A stretch of DNA of 64,000 nucleotides from Rhodanobacter_A agri (GTDB taxonomy: Bacteria > Pseudomonadota > Gammaproteobacteria > Xanthomonadales > Rhodanobacteraceae), in assembly GCF_044904705.1 (NCBI RefSeq), contig NZ_JADIKL010000006.1, positions 62,001 through 126,000 of the forward strand, in the 5' to 3' direction. This document shows, piece after piece, positions 44,911-53,766 of the stretch (the stretch's first letter is position 1; each line of letters opens with the position of its first letter). The translations under genes and the position numbers were made by a program. A model generated the notes under the pieces. That model ran no database searches and had not been told where the DNA came from. It saw only the letters and a list, made by a program, of their open reading frames with translations.

Positions 44911-46950
44911 TTACTTGGTTGCCGACAGGTACTTCGCGAACCATGCCAGCGAGCGCTGCTCCAAGTCGCGGTTGTGTTCCGGGTTCTCGAAGTGGTGGCC
45001 TTCGTTCGGGTACACCACCAGTTCGGCGGGCACGCCAAGCGTCTTCAGCGCGTGCCAGAACTCGAACGACTGCGGCGCGGGGCATTCCTCGTCGCGGTCG
45101 CCGACGATGATGAGGGTCGGGGTCTTGGCCTGCTTGATGAAGCTGAGCGCGGAACTCTTGGCGTAGGCCGCTGGATCGTCGTACAGGCTGGCGCCGAAGT
45201 AGGGGATCATCCACTGGTCGATCTGGTTTTCGCCGTAGTAGCTCTGCCAGTCGGAGATGCCGGCGCCGGCGACCACGGCGCGGAAGCGCTGCGTCTGGGT
45301 GGGCGCGAACATGCTCATGAAGCCGCCATAGCTCCAGCCGGTGAGGCCGAGGCGGCGGTCGTCCACCGGCGCCATTTTTTCCACTGCGTCGACGCCGGCG
45401 AGCACGTCGCGCAGATCGCCGTAGCCGAAGTCCTTGCGGTTGGCCTGCACAAAGTCCTCGCCCTGGCCGAAGCTGCCGCGCGGGTTGGGCATGAACAGGA
45501 AATAGCCTTCGATGGAATACATGGCGCCCAGGCCGGGCCAGCTGGCGAGCACGCCCCAGGCCGGGCCGCCGTGCACGCTGACGATCATCGGGTAGGTCTT
45601 GTGCGGGTCGTAGTTGGCCGGGTAGAGCAGCCAGCCCTGCACGTCACGGCCTTCGCTCTTCCACTCCACCGACTGGGCCTTGCCCCACGCGGGCTTCAGC
45701 CCGGCGTTGAGCGAGGTGACGGCGGGCGGCGGCGTACCGTCCAGCTTGCCGGCGTGCACTTCCGGCGCGTGCTCGTAGGAGCTTTGCTCGAAGGCCACAC
45801 GCTGGTGGTCGGCGGACAATGACACCGAGAGCACGGCACCGCCGGCACCGATCATCGCCGGCACGGTGAAGAACGGCGCTTGCGCGGTGGCCTGTTCGCC
45901 ATGGATGTCGTAGCGGGCCAGCTGCACCTTGCCCTTGGCGTTCTGGCTCACCGTCAGCGCGTCCTTGCCTGCCCAGGCGAACCATTCCGGTGTCACTTTG
46001 ATGCCGGGGGTGAGGTTGGCCGGTTGGCCACCGGCGGGCGACACGGTATAGAGATCGCCGCCAGTGGAACCCTGGTCGCTCATCAGGCCGCCGATGAAGG
46101 CGATACGCGAACCGTCCGGGGACCAGCGCGGCAGCGCCATCTGCAGGCCATGCAGCGAACCGCTCACGGTGGACGGGTCGACGACCGTGCGCGGTGCGGC
46201 GCCTTCCTTCGCGTCCTGCACGTAGAGCTTGGCTACCCACCAGTTGTTGTCGCCCGGCGGCGGCGCGGCGGTGTAGGCGATGTGGGAACCATCCGGCGAC
46301 CAGCCGAATTCATAGGCATACAGCGAGGCCGGGGTAAGCGTGTGCAGCATGCCGCTGGCCACGTCGAGGCTGGCCACGCGCTGGATCTCTTCCGGTTCCT
46401 CGCCGATCACGCCCACCTGCGGCTTGCCTGCGGCAGTCGCACTGGCATGGCGGGTGGCGCCGGGCACGTAGAGGAAGCCCAGCGACCGGCCGTTGGCCGT
46501 CCACGCCAGCGCGCGCGCATAGCCTGCGAGCTTGGCCACTTCGCGCGGCGCGGCCTTGCCGGCGACGTCGGCGAGATAGACGTCCGTATGCATCGCCTCG
46601 GTATTGGTGAGGTCGTGGCTGCAGTTGGCGATGAAGGCAAGCCGATGCGAATCCGGCGACCAGGCGAGGTCGCCCTTGCTGCATTCGGCGAGCTTCGCGC
46701 CCACGTCCAGCGCTTGCGCGTGCCGTCCGTCGGCATCGGCCAGTTCGATCACCGGCTGCTTGCCTTCCTGCACCCACGCGAGGCGCGTGCCATCGGGCGA
46801 CAACGCCACGTCGCCGATACGCAGGACCTTGCCGAGCTTGGGCAGCGGGATGGCAGCGTGCGGAGCGGCGTGCGTATCCGGGGCCGCCTGTACGAGCAGG
46901 GGCGAGACAAGCAGCGCCAGTGAAACGATCAGGTGCGAAGACTTCGGCAT
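44911..46950 (-). CDS. exported S9-family prolyl oligopeptidase-like peptidase
   Basis: A 679-residue serine peptidase. A signal peptide (LIVSLALLVSPLLVQA) is followed by a WD/beta-propeller region (about 40-400; repeated LSPDG, WSPDS, WSPDG motifs) and an alpha/beta hydrolase domain with Ser near residue 539 (GWSYGGFMSMF), Asp near 617 (GDRDEECP) and His near 650 (NEGHHFENP). Acts in the periplasm or outside the cell, cutting small peptides. Length and layout match the DPP/acylaminoacyl-peptidase branch; the exact specificity is not decided. Confidence 0.92.
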   Translation of the reverse strand: MPKSSHLIVSLALLVSPLLVQAAPDTHAAPHAAIPLPKLGKVLRIGDVALSPDGTRLAWVQEGKQPVIELADADGRHAQALDVGAKLAECSKGDLAWSPDSHRLAFIANCSHDLTNTEAMHTDVYLADVAGKAAPREVAKLAGYARALAWTANGRSLGFLYVPGATRHASATAAGKPQVGVIGEEPEEIQRVASLDVASGMLHTLTPASLYAYEFGWSPDGSHIAYTAAPPPGDNNWWVAKLYVQDAKEGAAPRTVVDPSTVSGSLHGLQMALPRWSPDGSRIAFIGGLMSDQGSTGGDLYTVSPAGGQPANLTPGIKVTPEWFAWAGKDALTVSQNAKGKVQLARYDIHGEQATAQAPFFTVPAMIGAGGAVLSVSLSADHQRVAFEQSSYEHAPEVHAGKLDGTPPPAVTSLNAGLKPAWGKAQSVEWKSEGRDVQGWLLYPANYDPHKTYPMIVSVHGGPAWGVLASWPGLGAMYSIEGYFLFMPNPRGSFGQGEDFVQANRKDFGYGDLRDVLAGVDAVEKMAPVDDRRLGLTGWSYGGFMSMFAPTQTQRFRAVVAGAGISDWQSYYGENQIDQWMIPYFGASLYDDPAAYAKSSALSFIKQAKTPTLIIVGDRDEECPAPQSFEFWHALKTLGVPAELVVYPNEGHHFENPEHNRDLEQRSLAWFAKYLSATK

Positions 46951-47020
46951 GGTGCAGGCCCGTGTGCGGGGGAAACCGACACGCTACAACCGCAGGCGGC
47001 GGCGCGCCATGTGCGGATTG

Positions 47021-47926
47021 TCAGGGCTTGGCGACCGCCTGCGTGGCCTGGCGCGCGGCGAGCTTGGCCCGGATGGCGGGGATCGCCGCCAACGCGGCTT
47101 TCTCGCCAGCGAGAATGGCCAGGTTCTTTTGCTCGAAGTCGGCGGGGCCGATACCGCTGAGGTCGGGCCGGATCACCACGTCGGCACGGGCGATTTCCTG
47201 CGCGGCCAGCTGTCGGCCCATGATGGTGATCGACTTGCCCACGATGTCCAGCATGCCTTGCGGGTTGCCGCCGTCGGGCATGGCGGAGATATCCACCGCG
47301 ATCACGAAATCCGCGCCGAGCTGGCGCGCGGCGTCCACCGGAATCGGGCTGACCACGCCGCCGTCGACGTAGTGCTTGCCGCGGATCGCCACCGGCTCGA
47401 ACACACCAGGGACGCTGGAGGAGGCACGCACCGCCTCGCCGGTGTTGCCGCGCACGAACACCGTGCGCTGGCCGGTTTCCAGTTCGGTGGCTACCGCGGC
47501 GAACGGCATCTTCAATCGTTCCATCGGCTGGTGGTTCACCAGCTGATTCACGTAGTCCTGCAGCGCCTTGCCCTGCACCAGCCCGCCGGAGAACAGCCGC
47601 ACATCGCGGATCTTCGTCTCGTCGAGGCCGAAGGCGACCTGCTGCATCTGGAACGCATCCATGCCGCTGGCGTACAGCGCGCCGACCACGCTGCCGGCAC
47701 TGGTCCCGGCGACCACGTCGGGATGGATCCCGCTGGCCTCCAGCATCTTGATCACACCGATGTGCGCGAAACCCTTCGCCGCGCCGCCACCCAGCGCGAT
47801 GCCGATCTTCAGCTTCGGCGGCGGCGGCGGTGGTGCAGGTGGTGGCGGAACGGGCTTGGCCGCATGGGTGCAGGCGCCGAGCACGAGCGCGGCGAGCAGA
47901 GGCAGGAGCAGGCGGCGGAAGCGCAT
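47021..47926 (-). CDS. patatin-like phospholipase lipoprotein (RssA-type)
   Basis: A 301-residue lipoprotein. Signal peptide with lipobox LGAC, a Pro-rich spacer (PVPPPPAPPPPPPK), then a patatin domain with oxyanion GGGAAKGFAHIG, nucleophile GTSAGS near residue 80 and Asp in YVDGGVVSPIPV near 203. It would hydrolyse acyl esters at the membrane. Distinct from the two other patatin proteins at 1-305 and 61015. ATG 47926 opens the signal peptide. Confidence 0.9.
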   Translation of the reverse strand: MRFRRLLLPLLAALVLGACTHAAKPVPPPPAPPPPPPKLKIGIALGGGAAKGFAHIGVIKMLEASGIHPDVVAGTSAGSVVGALYASGMDAFQMQQVAFGLDETKIRDVRLFSGGLVQGKALQDYVNQLVNHQPMERLKMPFAAVATELETGQRTVFVRGNTGEAVRASSSVPGVFEPVAIRGKHYVDGGVVSPIPVDAARQLGADFVIAVDISAMPDGGNPQGMLDIVGKSITIMGRQLAAQEIARADVVIRPDLSGIGPADFEQKNLAILAGEKAALAAIPAIRAKLAARQATQAVAKP

Positions 47927-47970
47927 GGGGGAGGGCAGAGAAGGAAAGTGGGGGCGGCCGGTTCGCCGGT

Positions 47971-47997
47971 CGCCTCCCCCGGGGTGCGGGGGAGGCG
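47971..47997 (-). terminator. hairpin after fbp
   Basis: CGCCTCCCCC (47971-47980) and GGGGGAGGCG (47988-47997) form a perfect 10-bp stem around GGGGTGC. It lies 6 bp beyond the fbp stop on the minus strand. No T-run follows, so termination strength is uncertain. Confidence 0.5.
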
Positions 47998-48003
47998 GAA
48001 ACC

Positions 48004-49026
48004 TCAACCCTGCGCGCCGTCCGCTTGCAGGTGGTAGTGCGTGGCCTGCTCGATCTCCTGCTTCGAGCCCAGGAATACCGGCACGCGCTGGTGCAGGCTG
48101 GTGGGCTGCACGCCCATGATGGGCTCGCGGCCGGTGGTGGCTGCGCCGCCGGCCTGCTCCACGATGAAGGCCATCGGGTTGGCTTCGTACATCAGGCGCA
48201 GCTTGCCGGTGCCGCCCTTGGCGGTGATCTTGGCGTCCAGCGGGTAATAGAACACGCCGCCGCGGGTGAGGATGCGGTGCACGTCCGCCACCATCGAGGC
48301 CACCCAGCGCATGTTGAAGTCCTTGCCGCGCGGGCCATCCTTGCCGGCCAGCAGTTCGCCGATGTAGCGCTGCATCGGTGCTTCCCAATGGCGCTGGTTG
48401 GACATGTTGATCGCGAACTCGGCGGTGGCCTCCGGGATGCGGATGTCGCGCCGGCTCAGCACGAAGCTGCCCACCTCGCGGTCCAGCGTGAACTCGTGCG
48501 TGCCGTGGCCGAAGGTGAGCACCAGCACGGTGGACGGGCCGTACACCACGTAGCCGGCCGCCAGCTGGGTGATGCCAGGCTGCAGGAAATGCTCGGCCTT
48601 CGCCTCGGCCACGTCGTCCGGGCAGCGCAGCACCGAGAAGATCGTGCCGACCGAGACGTTCACGTCGATGTTGGAGCTGCCGTCCAGCGGATCGAACAAC
48701 AGCAGGTGCTGACCCTTGGGGTACATGTCCGGGATCGGCTGCGGATCTTCCATTTCCTCGGACGCGCAGGCGGCGAGGTGGCCGCCCCAGGCGTTCGCCT
48801 CCAGCAGGATCTCGTTGGAGATCACGTCCAGCTTCTTCTGCGCCTCGCCCTGCACGTTGTCGGTGCCGGCATTGCCCAGCACGCCGCCCAGCGCGCCCTT
48901 GTTCACCGCCACCGCAATGCGCTTGCAGGCACGCGCCACCACTTCGATCAGCAGGGAGAGTTCGGCGTTGATGTGGCCGGCGCGGCGTTCCTCGATCAGG
49001 AACTGGATCAGCGAGACGGGCTTCAT
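48004..49026 (-). CDS. fbp: fructose-1,6-bisphosphatase class I
   Basis: Gluconeogenic removal of the 1-phosphate from fructose-1,6-bisphosphate. The 340-residue protein has the metal-binding sequence LLLFDPLDGSSNIDVNVSVG near residue 115, ASEEMEDPQPI, and the C-terminal substrate block KLRLMYEANPMAFIVEQAGG. ATG 49026 gives the standard start; the ribosome site is weak. Gluconeogenesis fits growth on acetate. Confidence 0.95.
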   Translation of the reverse strand: MKPVSLIQFLIEERRAGHINAELSLLIEVVARACKRIAVAVNKGALGGVLGNAGTDNVQGEAQKKLDVISNEILLEANAWGGHLAACASEEMEDPQPIPDMYPKGQHLLLFDPLDGSSNIDVNVSVGTIFSVLRCPDDVAEAKAEHFLQPGITQLAAGYVVYGPSTVLVLTFGHGTHEFTLDREVGSFVLSRRDIRIPEATAEFAINMSNQRHWEAPMQRYIGELLAGKDGPRGKDFNMRWVASMVADVHRILTRGGVFYYPLDAKITAKGGTGKLRLMYEANPMAFIVEQAGGAATTGREPIMGVQPTSLHQRVPVFLGSKQEIEQATHYHLQADGAQG

Positions 49027-49185
49027 GACGGGTCCGTGGCGGGAAAGAGTCGCCATTCTCCCGGCTCCGCCTGAACCGCGCCAGCCCGGCCTGGCCGGAG
49101 CCACGGCAAGCCGTCAGCCAGGCGTCTTGAACCATGAGACGTGGCGCAACGTATGATGAGCGGCTTCGGGACAGGGAGTCGCGTC

Positions 49186-50502
49186 ATGGATTACGGGGAT
49201 CCGTCGGTTGCGACGGCGGCGCTGGTGCAGGCCGGCAAGCAGAAGGATCTGGGCAAGAAGAAAGCCACCGCCGCGGCATTGCTGGTGGTGGCTTGCGTGG
49301 TATTCGTTGGCGCGACCCTGCTCGATCCGAAACATACGCATTGGGGCATCGGCCTGGTGGCGGCGGCGGCCGAGGCCGCGATGGTCGGCGGCCTGGCGGA
49401 CTGGTTCGCGGTGGTGGCATTGTTCCGCGCCCCATTGGGCCAGCGCTGGATCCCGCACACCGCGATCATCCCCAGGAACAAGGACAAGATCGGCAGCAGC
49501 CTGGCCGACTTCATCTGCGACCATTTCCTGGGCAAGGCGCAGATCCTGGACAAGATCCGCCAGTTCGATCCGGCCGAACGCCTGGCTCGCGGACTGGCCG
49601 ACCCCGTTTCGGCGCGCAAGGTGGCCGATTTCGTCGTCAGGCTCTCGCCGCGGTTCGTCGACATGCTCGACAGCGACGAATTGCAGGTATTCGTGCGCGA
49701 CGCCACGCGCGAAAAGCTGGCCGGCCTGGACGTGTCGAACCTGTTGGCACAGTTGCTCTCCGTGCTGACGAAGGATGGTCGTCACCACGAAGCCGTCGAC
49801 AGCCTGCTGCACGACGTGGCCGAATACGTCGATCGCGACGAAGTGCGGGCCATGTTGGCGGCCAAGGTTGCCGAAGAGCTCTGGGCGGCGGCGCGCTGGC
49901 TGCATGTGGACAAGCCGATCGCCGAGGCGCTGGCGAACAAGATGGCGCAAGGCACGCGACAGCTGCTGCGTGAAATGGCGCAGAACCGCGAACATGAGCT
50001 GAGGGAACGTTTCGAGCGGCAGATTCCCGAGTACATCGGGCGACTGCAATCGGACCCGGTCCTGCGCGGCAAGGTCCACGCCTTCCGCGACCAGGTGTTG
50101 GCCAACCAGGAACTGTCCCATTACGTGCGGGACCTGTGGCACGCCGCCATGGCCTGGTTGCGCGACGATCTTGCCAGCCCGTCCTCGGCGATCCACCGGC
50201 ACGTGCTGGGTGCCGCGATGGGCCTGGGTGCCCAACTGCAGGCGAGCGAAGAGATGAAAAACTGGTTCAACGGCTGGGTGATGGACACCATCGACCCGCT
50301 CGCCGACGAGTACCGGGAAAAGATCCGCCAGTTCATTGTCGACCGGGTCAAGGCCTGGAGCGCCGAGGAGCTGACCGAGCAACTGGAGCTCAGCCTGGGC
50401 CGCGACCTCCAGTACATCCGCTATAACGGAACCTTGGTAGGCGCGTTGATCGGTGCGCTGCTCTACGGCCTGATGCTGGCCATCCGTGCATTGGCGGGCT
50501 GA
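49186..50502 (+). CDS. DUF445 family inner-membrane protein
   Basis: A 438-residue protein with two N-terminal helices (AAALLVVACVVFVGATLL, then GLVAAAAEAAMVGGLADWFAVVALF), the family motif GGLADWFAVVALFRAPLG, HTAIIPRNKDKIGSSLADFI, a long helical soluble part, and a final helix GALIGALLYGLMLAIRAL. Family role unknown; relatives are in the cell envelope. ATG 49186 with GGGAGT upstream is preferred to ATG 49141. Confidence 0.9.
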   Translation: MDYGDPSVATAALVQAGKQKDLGKKKATAAALLVVACVVFVGATLLDPKHTHWGIGLVAAAAEAAMVGGLADWFAVVALFRAPLGQRWIPHTAIIPRNKDKIGSSLADFICDHFLGKAQILDKIRQFDPAERLARGLADPVSARKVADFVVRLSPRFVDMLDSDELQVFVRDATREKLAGLDVSNLLAQLLSVLTKDGRHHEAVDSLLHDVAEYVDRDEVRAMLAAKVAEELWAAARWLHVDKPIAEALANKMAQGTRQLLREMAQNREHELRERFERQIPEYIGRLQSDPVLRGKVHAFRDQVLANQELSHYVRDLWHAAMAWLRDDLASPSSAIHRHVLGAAMGLGAQLQASEEMKNWFNGWVMDTIDPLADEYREKIRQFIVDRVKAWSAEELTEQLELSLGRDLQYIRYNGTLVGALIGALLYGLMLAIRALAG

Positions 50503-50544
50503 GCAGCACTTACCACACCACTTCCAAGCAGGGGGATTCGTCGT

Positions 50545-50820
50545 ATGGGTGCGGTCATTGGCGCCATATTCGTCATCATGCTCGTCCTTGGCCTGATCGG
50601 CCTGATTGGCGAGAAACTCAACACCAAGGAGTGGCGCCCCTTCCTCGGCATCTTCCTCATCGCCGGGATGATCGCCGTCATGGGCGGCGTGCTGAGCCTG
50701 GCCATCGCCGACATCGGGCCGGTCTTCTTTGCCATCGCCAAATGGGTTGCGATCGTCGGCGCGGTCCTGCTGTGCCTGCGCATCATCGCCAAGATCGCGA
50801 CGAACTTCTTCAGTCCCTGA
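50545..50820 (+). CDS. small three-helix membrane protein, function unknown
   Basis: A 91-residue protein with three hydrophobic segments: VIGAIFVIMLVLGLIGLIG, FLGIFLIAGMIAVMGGVLSL, and WVAIVGAVLLCLRIIAKIA. GGGGG lies upstream of ATG 50545. It is 42 bp after the DUF445 gene on the same strand, so they may be co-expressed. No family recognised. Confidence 0.65.
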   Translation: MGAVIGAIFVIMLVLGLIGLIGEKLNTKEWRPFLGIFLIAGMIAVMGGVLSLAIADIGPVFFAIAKWVAIVGAVLLCLRIIAKIATNFFSP

Positions 50821-50901
50821 CGCCCTGTCGCTGCCATCCTGCTGACATCACGATGGCAGCAGGGGCCGCGCATCATGCACCTCCAACACGGAGGGAACGG
50901 C

Positions 50902-51513
50902 ATGCGCGACACGGTTTATTTCCTCGTCTTCGACGGCTACGCCGACTGGCAAGCCGCACTGGCCCTGTGCGAGATCCGCCGTCCTGGCGACTGGCGGGTG
51001 CAGGCGGTGGGTTTCTCGACGGCGCCAGTGGTGTCGATGGGCGGGCTCACGGTTCAGCCCGAACTGAGCCTGGCCCAGCTCGACCTGGCGCGTGCGGCGC
51101 TGCTGATTCTGCCTGGCGGCCACCTGTGGACGCGTGGCGAGGGCCTGGCGGCGGTGGCCGCGGCACGCCGCGTGCATGCAGCCGGCGCACCGGTGGCCGG
51201 CATCGACAGTGGCGTGCTGGCACTGGCCCGCGCCGGCCTGCTCGACCACTGCCGGCACACCGGCAACCATGCTGGCCATATCGACACCCACGTGCCTGAC
51301 TACCGCGGCGCCGAGCAATACGACGGCTCGGTGCTCGCGGTCAGCGACGGCGGCACGCTTACCGCTAATCAGCTCGGCAGCGTGGAATTCGCGCGCGAAG
51401 TGATCCGCACCCTGGATCTGTACAACGCCAGCGACCGCGAGCATTGGTTCCGCCTGTACAAGCACGCGCTGCCGCCGCCGTGGCTGGTTGGCACCACCGC
51501 GGTGGCGGCCTGA
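50902..51513 (+). CDS. DJ-1/PfpI-like protein with serine at the nucleophile position
   Basis: A 203-residue glutamine-amidotransferase-like fold protein (TVYFLVFDGYADWQAALALC, LILPGGHLWTRGE, THVPDYRG). In DJ-1/PfpI enzymes the nucleophile is Cys in a strand-turn-helix motif such as AICHG; here it is Ser103 in AGIDSGVLALARAGLL. The rest of the fold is normal, so it could be non-catalytic, a Ser-based variant, or a sensor. ATG 50902 follows GGAGGGAA by 5 bases; the ATG at 50875 adds nothing conserved. Confidence 0.82.
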   Translation: MRDTVYFLVFDGYADWQAALALCEIRRPGDWRVQAVGFSTAPVVSMGGLTVQPELSLAQLDLARAALLILPGGHLWTRGEGLAAVAAARRVHAAGAPVAGIDSGVLALARAGLLDHCRHTGNHAGHIDTHVPDYRGAEQYDGSVLAVSDGGTLTANQLGSVEFAREVIRTLDLYNASDREHWFRLYKHALPPPWLVGTTAVAA

Positions 51514-51643
51514 GGAGACGGAGTGGCTTGTGCGCTCGTCCATGAGCGCTGTTTCGATCAAGTCCCTGCTTTGGGAACGCAGTCCGATTCTGCGGGTTCA
51601 ACCGCGGCCATTCATGGCCGCACTTTCAAGTAGAGCTCACGCC

Positions 51644-51850
51644 ATGACTAAGAAACCCCTCCTCGATCGCGTCGTGATGGCCTATCGACCGTTGTATCTG
51701 CAAGGCCTGTTGCTGGACGGCCAGTACCGCCTGCCGCAGTCGGCCAGGCGGAAGGATGCCCAGGGACGTCCCATGCACCGCCGCCGCTTTAGCTTGGTGG
51801 CATTGCTCGGCTTGCATCATTTCGTACCCACCATCCGGAGCCGGAAATGA
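51644..51850 (+). CDS. short basic ORF overlapping the GFA gene, function unknown
   Basis: A 68-residue ORF (TKKPLLDRVVMAYRPLYLQG to HHFVPTIRSRK) rich in Arg and Lys. Its TGA overlaps the ATG of the following gene in ATGA, as in translationally coupled pairs. The ribosome site is weak, and no family is recognised. It may be real or a chance frame. Confidence 0.4.
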   Translation: MTKKPLLDRVVMAYRPLYLQGLLLDGQYRLPQSARRKDAQGRPMHRRRFSLVALLGLHHFVPTIRSRK

Positions 51851-52254
51851 AGAAGACCTATCACGGCAGCTGCCATTGCGGCGCAGTGCGCTATGAAGCC
51901 GACCTCGACCTCGCCGCCGGCACCACCAGCCGCTGCAACTGCTCGATCTGCGCCAAGACGCGGTCGTGGGGCATCACCATCAAGCCGCAGGACTTCCGCC
52001 TGCTTGCCAGCGAGGACGCCCTGTCCGACTACCAGTTCGGCACGCTGAGTGCGCACCACCTGTTTTGCCGCCACTGTGGCGTGCGGTCGTTCGGCCGCGG
52101 CTACGTGGAGCAGATCGGCGGCGACTACGTGTCGGTCAACCTTGCCTGCCTCGACGACATCGCGCCGCAGGAGCTGATCGACGCACCGCTGCGCTGGTGC
52201 GACGGCCGCGCCAACAACTGGATGAACCCGCCCGCCGAGACCCGGCACCTCTGA
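51847..52254 (+). CDS. GFA (CENP-V/Gfa) family zinc protein
   Basis: A 135-residue protein with the family zinc ligands CHCG (about residue 10), CNCSIC (about 31) and CRHCGVRSFG (about 76). Family members include glutathione-dependent formaldehyde-activating enzymes, but most have no proven substrate. GGAG sits 7 bases before ATG 51847. The following gene is a glutathione S-transferase, which favours a thiol-related function (inference). Confidence 0.92.
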   Translation: MKKTYHGSCHCGAVRYEADLDLAAGTTSRCNCSICAKTRSWGITIKPQDFRLLASEDALSDYQFGTLSAHHLFCRHCGVRSFGRGYVEQIGGDYVSVNLACLDDIAPQELIDAPLRWCDGRANNWMNPPAETRHL

Positions 52255-52271
52255 ACCTGCCCGAGGACACG

Positions 52272-52910
52272 ATGGCCATGATGATCCGACCCCGCGTCAG
52301 CTTCTTCCATGCCACGCCGTCGCGTTCGCTCGGCACGCTGGCCCTGCTCGAAGAACTGGGCGCCGACTACGAACTGCATCTGCTCGATCTCGCGGCCGGT
52401 ACGCAGCGCCAGCCCGCGTACCTGGCGATCAACCCGATGGGCAAGGTACCGGCGATCCTGCACCAGGGTGCGCTGGTGGCTGAGCAACCGGCGGTGTTCA
52501 TCTACCTGGCCGACCTCTATTCCGAGGCGGGACTGGCGCCTGCCGTGGACGATCCGCTGCGCGGGCCGTACCTGCGCTGGCTGGTGTTCTACGGCTCCTG
52601 TTTCGAACCGGCGCTGCTGGATCGCTCGATGCAGCGCGAACCGGCACCGGCGGCCCGCTCGCCCTACGGCAGCTGGGACGATGTGCTCAATGCGCTTACC
52701 GCCCAGCTCGCGCACGGACCGTGGCTGCTGGATGAGCGTTTCACTGCTGCCGACGTGCTGTGGGGCATCGCGCTGGATTGGACAGTGAAGTTCGGCATGG
52801 TGCCGGAGACGCCGGCCATCCGCGCCTACATCGACCGGGTGACCGTGCGCCCGGCCATCCGCCGCGCGGTGGAAAAAGACGCCGCGCTGCGGGCGGCGAA
52901 GCAGGGCTGA
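52272..52910 (+). CDS. glutathione S-transferase family protein
   Basis: A 212-residue GST: thioredoxin-like N-terminal domain (RVSFFHATPSRSLGTLALLE, then NPMGKVPAIL and AEQPAVFIYLAD) and an all-helical C-terminal domain (LLDERFTAADVLWGIALDW). The Ser in HATPSRS is the likely thiolate-stabilising residue. GAGG precedes ATG 52272. It lies 17 bp after the GFA gene on the same strand. Confidence 0.92.
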   Translation: MAMMIRPRVSFFHATPSRSLGTLALLEELGADYELHLLDLAAGTQRQPAYLAINPMGKVPAILHQGALVAEQPAVFIYLADLYSEAGLAPAVDDPLRGPYLRWLVFYGSCFEPALLDRSMQREPAPAARSPYGSWDDVLNALTAQLAHGPWLLDERFTAADVLWGIALDWTVKFGMVPETPAIRAYIDRVTVRPAIRRAVEKDAALRAAKQG

Positions 52911-53003
52911 GCCGATGGATGGCGCGCGCACGCGGACTGCCGGGATGGACGTCCATGACTTGCGTCGCAGGCATTGCGACGCGGTTCGCGGCATCATGTG
53001 CAG

Positions 53004-53708
53004 ATGCGTCGCGCCGATCGCCTGTTCCTCATCATCCACGCCTTGCGCGGACGGCGCACCGCGCTGCCCGCGCGCAACCTCGCCGAAACGCTGGGCGTAT
53101 CGTTGCGCACCGTCTACCGCGACGTGGCCGACCTGCAGCTCTCCGGCGTACCGATCGAGGGCGAAGCGGGCGTGGGCTACGTACTGCGCAAGGGCGCGGA
53201 CATTCCACCGCTGATGTTTACCGCCGACGAGCTCGAGTCGCTGGTGGTGGGCACGCGCTTCGTGCGTGCGTTCGCGGGCGAGAAGCTGGCCACCGGCGCA
53301 CAGGCGGCGCTGTTGAAGATCGAGGCGGTGTTGCCGCCCGAGCTGCGCGAACGCGCCGCACGTACGCGCATCTACGCGCCGATGTGGCGCGACGAGCGAA
53401 CCATTGAATTCGCCGCCCGCATCGACCGCTTGCACGGAGCGATCAGCGGCAACCGCGTGTTGCGGCTGGATTACCGCGACGAGGCGGGGCGCGCCAGCGC
53501 GCGCGACGTCGAACCGCTGTGCCTGGCGTTCTGGGGGGGCAAGTGGACGCTGGGCGCGTGGTGCCGGCTGCGCGAGGGATTCCGCAATTTCCGCCCAGAC
53601 CGCATCGACACCCTGGACGAGACCGGCGAGGTGTTCGCCACCGTCGCCGGCCGCGACCTGGACGCCTACCTGCAGGCGGTGCGCGGCGACTACGGCGGAA
53701 TGGCATAA
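53004..53708 (+). CDS. YafY-type HTH/WYL-domain transcriptional regulator
   Basis: A 234-residue regulator: N-terminal DeoR-like HTH (RLFLIIHALRGRRTALPARN, LGVSLRTVYRDVADLQL) and C-terminal ligand-sensing WYL domain (RVLRLDYRDEAGRASARDVE, WTLGAWCRLREGFRNFRPDR). Targets are unknown; the upstream GFA-GST pair and downstream ParB-like operon are candidates. ATG 53004 gives the conserved N-terminus. Confidence 0.9.
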   Translation: MRRADRLFLIIHALRGRRTALPARNLAETLGVSLRTVYRDVADLQLSGVPIEGEAGVGYVLRKGADIPPLMFTADELESLVVGTRFVRAFAGEKLATGAQAALLKIEAVLPPELRERAARTRIYAPMWRDERTIEFAARIDRLHGAISGNRVLRLDYRDEAGRASARDVEPLCLAFWGGKWTLGAWCRLREGFRNFRPDRIDTLDETGEVFATVAGRDLDAYLQAVRGDYGGMA

Positions 53709-53766
53709 CCGCCGCCGCGCAGTTCCGCTACCCTGCGCTGACCGTGGTCAGCACAGGAGTCGCGTC

